This document shows, piece after piece, positions 16,501 through 20,683 of a stretch of 20,683 nucleotides of DNA. The stretch lies in the NCBI GenBank assembly GCA_944332505.1, contig CALVKC010000012.1:1-20683 (forward strand). Reading direction: 5' to 3'. A program made the position numbers and the translations under genes. Origin of the DNA: an uncultured Bacilli bacterium. GTDB lineage: Bacteria; Bacillota_I; Bacilli_A; RF39; UBA660. Position 1 is the first letter of the stretch. Every line of letters starts with the position of its first letter. Below the pieces are notes generated by a model, which saw only the letters and a program-made list of their open reading frames with translations, had not been told where the DNA came from and made no database searches.

Positions 16501-17632
16501 TACCAACTTCTTTTCTAACATTTTGAATTTCATCAATATGTTCAGAATATCCAATATCTCCACTTTCTCCTGTAAGTCTACGGACATTACTTCTACCGAC
16601 TTCTGTATTTAATTTTTTTATAGCTGCTTCTGAATCATCACTAAGATCTATATATCTTTGCATATAGCCAACCATATCTTTAATATCTTCAATATTATCT
16701 TTATTAATTTGATTAGTGGCTACGCTTCTTTTTTTAGATAATTCTTTTGCTAATCTTAAAGCCTCTTCTTGAGAAACATTATATTTATCTAACGATTCTC
16801 TACTAGAATCCCATCCATTTGCAAAAATTTTTAAATCTTTATTTGCCATTAACCAATTGAAATCTGCCTCAAGTTCTGAATTGATTTGACCACCGCTAGA
16901 TAATATCTCTTTTTTGTATTGTTTAAAAAGAACAATAAAATCTTGAAGTTTTTTTAACTGATTATCATTTTTAGGATAAGGCTCAGACATGTTCAAATTT
17001 TCCATGATGCCTTTCATTTCTCTTTCTAATTCTTTAATTGATTTTACTGCCTTATCTTTTTCTTTTTCTATACTATCAGAATCAATTGTAGTACCAATAT
17101 TTAAATTTGAAATACCTGATTTTATTTCAGATTCTAAATTAGATATGTCACCCTCAATATTTACTTTTGTTTTTGGTGACGTCCCCTTTTGCCATTTATC
17201 TAATTCTTTTTGTAACTCTAATAATCTTCCTGTTTTTCTTATTAATTCATCTATTTGACTATAATCAGCTTTAATAATAATCTCATCATTACCAATCTGA
17301 TCTCTTAATTTAACAAAAGATTGAATTTTATTTGTAAAAGTCTTAAATGCTTCATCTATTTTTTCTTCAGCACCGTTAGCATTTATTAAATCACTAAATA
17401 AATCAAAAGACATTCCCTGAGCCTTTTTACGTACTTCTTCAGGTAATGCCTTTAACTGATTTACTATATTATCTATGACATTTTTATCAATACTTATTTT
17501 ATTTAATTGATCATTTACATCGTCAACACTTCTAGCAATTTTTTTAGCAATTTCTTTTAATGCCTGGTCAACATCTTTCTCAGTAAATGAACTTACAAGT
17601 GCTTGAATACCAGAACTTCCAAGTTGTGGCAT
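13526..17632 (-). CDS. Tape measure protein, exon 1 (N-terminal 1369 residues)
   Basis: ATG at 17632 with a textbook AAAGGAGGT SD site five bases upstream (MPQLGSSGIQALVSSF). Mostly long coiled coil, interrupted at about residues 440-462 by a proline-rich linker (KKTPAPSPSPKEEPQQSPS). Near the end comes the TP901-type tape measure core: FSKFIDELGAKFRNLGSYLL, a hydrophobic helix (SFVGFYEIW), VKELDTALTEMRKVSDET, then DANIYANVGDMDIDEATEHM and ...DRYNEIG. It ends at 13526 by P1 pairing at intron 1. Spliced to exons 2-4 the protein is 3498 aa, one of the larger tape measure proteins. The gene lies 33 nt after the gp10-like gene. Confidence 0.92.
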
Positions 17633-17665
17633 ATTATACCTCCTTTATATAATCAAATAATGCTA

Positions 17666-18193
17666 TTAAACTGGTAAATATTTATAAGTCATACTATTTG
17701 CTGCTTGTGTAGCTTTTCTATCTAATTCAGATAAAAAACTTTTATCAGTCATTTTTTCCTGTACTATTTCTAATGGTGTTGGGGACATTCTTCCTGCTGT
17801 ATTAAGACCATAAATACCATGCCATCCACCTTCCCATGCACTTGCTACAACAAGCCAAGGATCTCTATCAATCCAACCATCTTCAATACGCTTTTTATAT
17901 GCAACCATATCTTTAGCACTAATTCTTACACCACCATAATATCTACGTCCGTTATTATGATGATAAAATTCATAAGAATTTCTTTTAAGTTGCCCAGTTC
18001 TATGATACCAGTTAGGTTCATAATCATTATAAAATGCTTCAATTGCTGATTTAGCCACTTTTGTTAATTCTATTGCAGCTTCTTTCGTGTATGTATACGC
18101 ATATGTTTCCAAGTAATCTTTAATTTCTTTTTTTAATTTTTGTTCTAATTTTTGTTCATCAACTGTAAAAAAGTCTTGTTGCCTTTTCGCCAT
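17666..18193 (-). CDS. HK97-gp10-like putative tail-completion/minor structural protein
   Basis: 175 aa from ATG at 18193 with a weak GAAAGG SD site about 14 bases upstream. The first half is an amphipathic helix (KLKKEIKDYLETYAYTYTKE) leading to AIEAFYNDYEPNWYHRTGQL, the Y.P..Y.RTG.L pattern of gp10-like head-tail/tail-completion proteins. It is followed by GWHGIYGLNTAGRMSPTPLE and a C-terminal helix. Length and position immediately before the tape measure gene fit a small structural protein of the tail module. It lies downstream of an intrinsic terminator, so it may be expressed at a lower level or from its own promoter, which I cannot identify with confidence. Family assignment is by motif pattern and context. 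Confidence 0.6.
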   Translation of the reverse strand: MAKRQQDFFTVDEQKLEQKLKKEIKDYLETYAYTYTKEAAIELTKVAKSAIEAFYNDYEPNWYHRTGQLKRNSYEFYHHNNGRRYYGGVRISAKDMVAYKKRIEDGWIDRDPWLVVASAWEGGWHGIYGLNTAGRMSPTPLEIVQEKMTDKSFLSELDRKATQAANSMTYKYLPV

Positions 18194-18244
18194 GTTAATA
18201 CCAACCTTTCTAAAACTACAAATTTAAACAATATTTATAATCTT

Positions 18245-18275
18245 AAAAAGAGTGGTATTATCCACTCTAATTAAG
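18245..18275 (-). terminator. Intrinsic terminator after the 218-aa gene
   Basis: In RNA sense AGAGTGG-ATAATA-CCACTCT followed by five U, arms 18262-18268 and 18249-18255, with flanking AATCTTAA/TTAAGATT able to extend the stem. It starts right after the stop codon at 18277. It is the most convincing terminator in the window and lies inside the late gene run. Confidence 0.8.
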
Positions 18276-18276
18276 A

Positions 18277-18933
18277 TTACTTTATAAATTTACCCATTCT
18301 ATTTAACATTTTTTCAATCTTATTCTCATCTAACGTTTCAATTTGTTTACTTAATTTCTCGATTAATGGCCCAAATGCTTTACCAATCTCAGGAGTAATT
18401 CTTGCAGCTCTATCCATTTGTTCATCAATATAAGCATAAATTCCATATCTATTAGTCATTAAATCATCTAATTTCATATCAAGAATAGTCTTAAATGTAG
18501 ATCTCTCTTTCTCAGGAATTAATGCTAAAATTAGTTCAATTAGTCCTAAACTATCAAGCCTATCATGTTGAGACATCCATTCTTTTTGATTAATTTCAAT
18601 ATTTGTATATGTATCTATCAAAGCATAAATATATAACATATATTTCTTACATGAATCAATATATACCCGTCCATCTTTCAAACATGAAGCTTTAATAATA
18701 GTATCTGCTAAAAATATTTTTACACCATAACTAACATAAGGTTTAATTTTAATTACTGTTTTTAAATATTCTTCTTTCATTTTAATAGAAGTACGCTTTA
18801 AATAATTATCTATCAATTTATCAATTGTAATTGCATTTTCTTTATGCTTTTGTTCAGATTCGGATACATTATTATTTTTGCTAGTATTCAAATCAACTTC
18901 TTTATCTTCTTTATTCGTAATAATATCTGACAT
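18277..18933 (-). CDS. Conserved-type phage protein of unknown function (possible tail assembly factor)
   Basis: 218 aa, ATG at 18933 with an AAGGAG SD site. The first ~35 residues are charged and probably disordered. The rest is predicted helical (IDKLIDNYLKRTSIKMKEEY; ERSTFKTILDMKLDDLMTNR; PEIGKAFGPLIEKLSKQIET), with no transmembrane segment and no catalytic motif that I can see. Place and helical make-up, two genes before the tape measure gene, are what is seen for tail assembly chaperones. I see no slippery sequence plus extension of the usual G/GT kind, so this is only a suggestion. It is followed at once by a strong terminator, which may mark the end of a highly expressed unit. It starts 15 nt after RusA stops. 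Confidence 0.6.
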   Translation of the reverse strand: MSDIITNKEDKEVDLNTSKNNNVSESEQKHKENAITIDKLIDNYLKRTSIKMKEEYLKTVIKIKPYVSYGVKIFLADTIIKASCLKDGRVYIDSCKKYMLYIYALIDTYTNIEINQKEWMSQHDRLDSLGLIELILALIPEKERSTFKTILDMKLDDLMTNRYGIYAYIDEQMDRAARITPEIGKAFGPLIEKLSKQIETLDENKIEKMLNRMGKFIK

Positions 18934-18948
18934 ATTTTATTTCTCCTT

Positions 18949-19542
18949 TTAATCTTTTAATTTCTTATATTTGCTACATTCTAAATTTTGTATTTCTTCC
19001 TGAATTCTACCTTCTTTGGATTTCTTAAAGATAGAGCAATTTCTGACATATCTTGAACAGGTTTTACATTTATTTTCAAACTCATCTAATTGTTCTTGAT
19101 TATCAAAAATACCTATGTAATCAACAGGATAAATCGCCAGTTCTATTCTTGAGTTATTTGGATCATAATAAATACGATTTGGTCTAAAACAAGCAACATT
19201 ATCATCCTTCCAAATTAATTGTGTTTCAGTGATCGTATCTAATAAACACTTATCCGCATTTGATGTATCCTTATCTATACGGTCAAAATAGAAAATTGCA
19301 TCTACATAGAAATGCTGAGTACTATTTACTTCATAATTCCAATTTTGTAATTTTACTTGTTCCTCAATATGCTTTTTAAATTCTTGTTTATATTTTTTTG
19401 CTTCGGAAGTTTCATAACTTACAACTATTGGTTTCCCATTTTTCATAATAGCTCTCCATCCCAAATAATGATTGACTGACGGTGGGATAGGAGAGGTTAA
19501 TTTTAATACTGGTTTAATATAATTTTCATTAGTTTCTACCAT
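18949..19542 (-). CDS. RusA-like endodeoxyribonuclease with C-terminal cysteine cluster
   Basis: 197 aa, ATG at 19542 behind an AAAGGA SD site. RusA-fold signatures: SPIPPSVNHYLGWR near the N-terminus (residues 17-30), a strand YVDAIFYFDRIDKD with D90/D92, then N95, D97, K98 and D102, and KDDN at 112-115. In RusA the acidic residues bind metal at the Holliday junction and the lysine helps catalysis. Here the usual DxDN is stretched (DKDTSNADK). After the nuclease there is a C-x2-C-x6-C-x19-C cluster (C159, C162, C169, C189; CSRYVRNCSIFKKSKEGRIQ) that could bind zinc. It probably resolves branched DNA before packaging, although it lies among structural genes. It starts 33 nt after the glycosyltransferase stop. 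Confidence 0.8.
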   Translation of the reverse strand: MVETNENYIKPVLKLTSPIPPSVNHYLGWRAIMKNGKPIVVSYETSEAKKYKQEFKKHIEEQVKLQNWNYEVNSTQHFYVDAIFYFDRIDKDTSNADKCLLDTITETQLIWKDDNVACFRPNRIYYDPNNSRIELAIYPVDYIGIFDNQEQLDEFENKCKTCSRYVRNCSIFKKSKEGRIQEEIQNLECSKYKKLKD

Positions 19543-19574
19543 AAATATCTATCCTTTAAATCCTTTTCCACATT

Positions 19575-20683
19575 CTATATGACTTTGCATAATTTTATAT
19601 GAGCATCATTATTAATTGTAGTTAATTCATATGCTCTTAATTCATCAACCTCTATAATTTCTCCAGGATTCATATTTTTTTGTAATTGTTCATCTCTATA
19701 ATATTCAATCACTTCAAGCTTTGTAGTAGAAGAATGAATATTATTATTATTGTTATTTATTTCTACTGGCTCACCTAATAATTTAAACCATTGATTTTTT
19801 AATTCATCAAAATGTTCATTATATTCAAAATCTTTTGGAATATTATTTATAATTTTATTAATCATATCTTTATTAACATTGCTCATATCTAATTTAAATT
19901 TATATCCATTATAACCATCTATTATAACATCATCAAAAGCTTTAATATCAGTTACAATCACAGGAGTACCATATTGTAAAGATTCATGTATAGTATAACA
20001 AAAAGCTTCAGTATCAGATAATTGAACTACATAATCTGCATCTGCCATATAATCATACACATCTAAAGTAGGTTTCATAAATATAACTTCAGGATAATTT
20101 AACTTGTCTAATTTCCAATTGTCCGCATCTGAAAATATTTTCCAATCAAATTTAATATTATTATCTTTCAATATCTTAATAAAATTACAAATCCTATCAT
20201 ATCCTTTTTCTACGGATAATCTTGTAAAAGATACTAAATGAAGAATTTTATTTATTTTTTTTCTTTGTCCTAAAATGTTTGGTATTATTTTATTTTTTAA
20301 CCCAAATAAGTCATAAATAGAATCAGATGCTTGCTTTGATACACATACAATCTCATTCGCTTGTTTAATAACTGTTAAATTAGATCTTAACTGTTCATTA
20401 AAGTATTTATAATCAGAATGAATAGTAGTAATACATTTTTTATATTTAATATTTTTTGGAAATTCAGACCAATTGCTTGCAATTAATAATGTATCACATT
20501 CATATTTTTTATCCCTATCTCTATGTTGCACCTCAACATATTCATTATATCTCTTTAATTGTTCAATATTTCCAGTATCAAATAATAACGTAATATTATA
20601 ATATGAATATAAATTTTGACACATATAATAAATCCATGATTCAATTCCACCTATATCATAAACATATCCAACATATATAATTA
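19575..20683 (-). CDS. GT4-type glycosyltransferase with added phage C-terminal domain; 5' end outside window
   Basis: The frame is open to the right edge and upstream of the internal ATG at 20624 it still reads IIYVGYVYDIGGIESWIYYM, the usual GT4 N-terminus (donor loop GGIE), so the true start is beyond 20683. Later motifs are ITTIHSDYKYF, LVSFTRLSVEKGYDRI (the GR..xEKG-like hinge of GT-B enzymes), and EAFCYTIHESLQYGTPVIVTD with the EX7E pair. A poly-Asn linker leads to a final ~45 residues (VIEYYRDEQLQKNMNPGEII, EVDELRAYEL) that resemble a small free-standing phage domain (GD..EV..ERA..L). There is no signal peptide or transmembrane helix in view. It may glycosylate virion proteins or act on host surface glycans. 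Substrate is unknown. Confidence 0.85.
   Translation of the reverse strand, partial: IIYVGYVYDIGGIESWIYYMCQNLYSYYNITLLFDTGNIEQLKRYNEYVEVQHRDRDKKYECDTLLIASNWSEFPKNIKYKKCITTIHSDYKYFNEQLRSNLTVIKQANEIVCVSKQASDSIYDLFGLKNKIIPNILGQRKKINKILHLVSFTRLSVEKGYDRICNFIKILKDNNIKFDWKIFSDADNWKLDKLNYPEVIFMKPTLDVYDYMADADYVVQLSDTEAFCYTIHESLQYGTPVIVTDIKAFDDVIIDGYNGYKFKLDMSNVNKDMINKIINNIPKDFEYNEHFDELKNQWFKLLGEPVEINNNNNNIHSSTTKLEVIEYYRDEQLQKNMNPGEIIEVDELRAYELTTINNDAHIKLCKVI

Noticed and set aside
1..20683. CRISPR arrays, tRNA or rRNA genes
   Set aside because: I found no regularly spaced direct repeats and no cloverleaf or rRNA-like stretch on reading both strands; the structured non-coding regions are explained by the group I introns.

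Overview
The window is a very AT-rich stretch of a tailed bacteriophage or prophage, part of its tail and late gene module. Translation fits the standard bacterial code, and genes start behind strong AGGAGG-type Shine-Dalgarno (SD) sites. Base composition, gene families and SD strength suggest a low-GC Bacillota host (Clostridia or Bacilli-like, plausibly a gut phage), but no host gene is present to confirm this. Apart from one fibre fragment, every gene reads on the minus strand, so transcription runs from high to low coordinates.

In transcription order the layout is: (1) a GT4-type glycosyltransferase running off the right edge (19575-20683); (2) a RusA-like endonuclease with a cysteine-rich tail (18949-19542); (3) a 218-aa phage protein of unknown role (18277-18933), followed by a good intrinsic terminator; (4) a 175-aa HK97-gp10-like tail-completion candidate (17666-18193); (5) a giant tape measure protein (TMP) gene spread over 2924-17632; (6) a fibre or baseplate-type protein with an OB-like N-terminus (2026-2802); (7) a 385-aa Fn3/lectin-like tail protein (368-1525); (8) the start of another fibre gene, frameshifted at an A7 tract and cut by the left edge (1-354).

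The tape measure gene is broken into four exons by three group I introns. All three sit in the conserved TP901-type core, after codons 1369, 1502 and 1610 of the spliced product. Each predicted 5' splice site follows an in-phase GGT codon and forms a P1 helix with a U-G wobble at the junction. Each intron ends in TTG and shows a P7 pair (GACTA/TAGTC or GACTG/CAGTC). Splicing restores one frame of 3498 codons, implying a tail of roughly half a micrometre. Introns 1 and 2 each carry the same two-gene cassette: a 58-aa protein resembling DUF5659, then a Vsr/EDxHD-type homing endonuclease. The cassettes sit on long stems in different parts of the two ribozymes. Intron 3 has no ORF and instead has a 26-bp hairpin between its 5' splice site and its guide sequence.

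A second unusual system lies at 1561-2500. A plus-strand fibre C-terminus (HIHDDRYYT motif, no SD site, no start of its own) lies tail to tail with the C-terminal half of the minus-strand fibre gene. The two share a 15-bp inverted repeat that falls at the same codon phase and in a heptad-repeat region of both. Inversion would swap one C-terminus for the other in frame (258 aa to 251 aa). This looks like a phase-variable receptor-binding switch, although no recombinase is encoded in the window.
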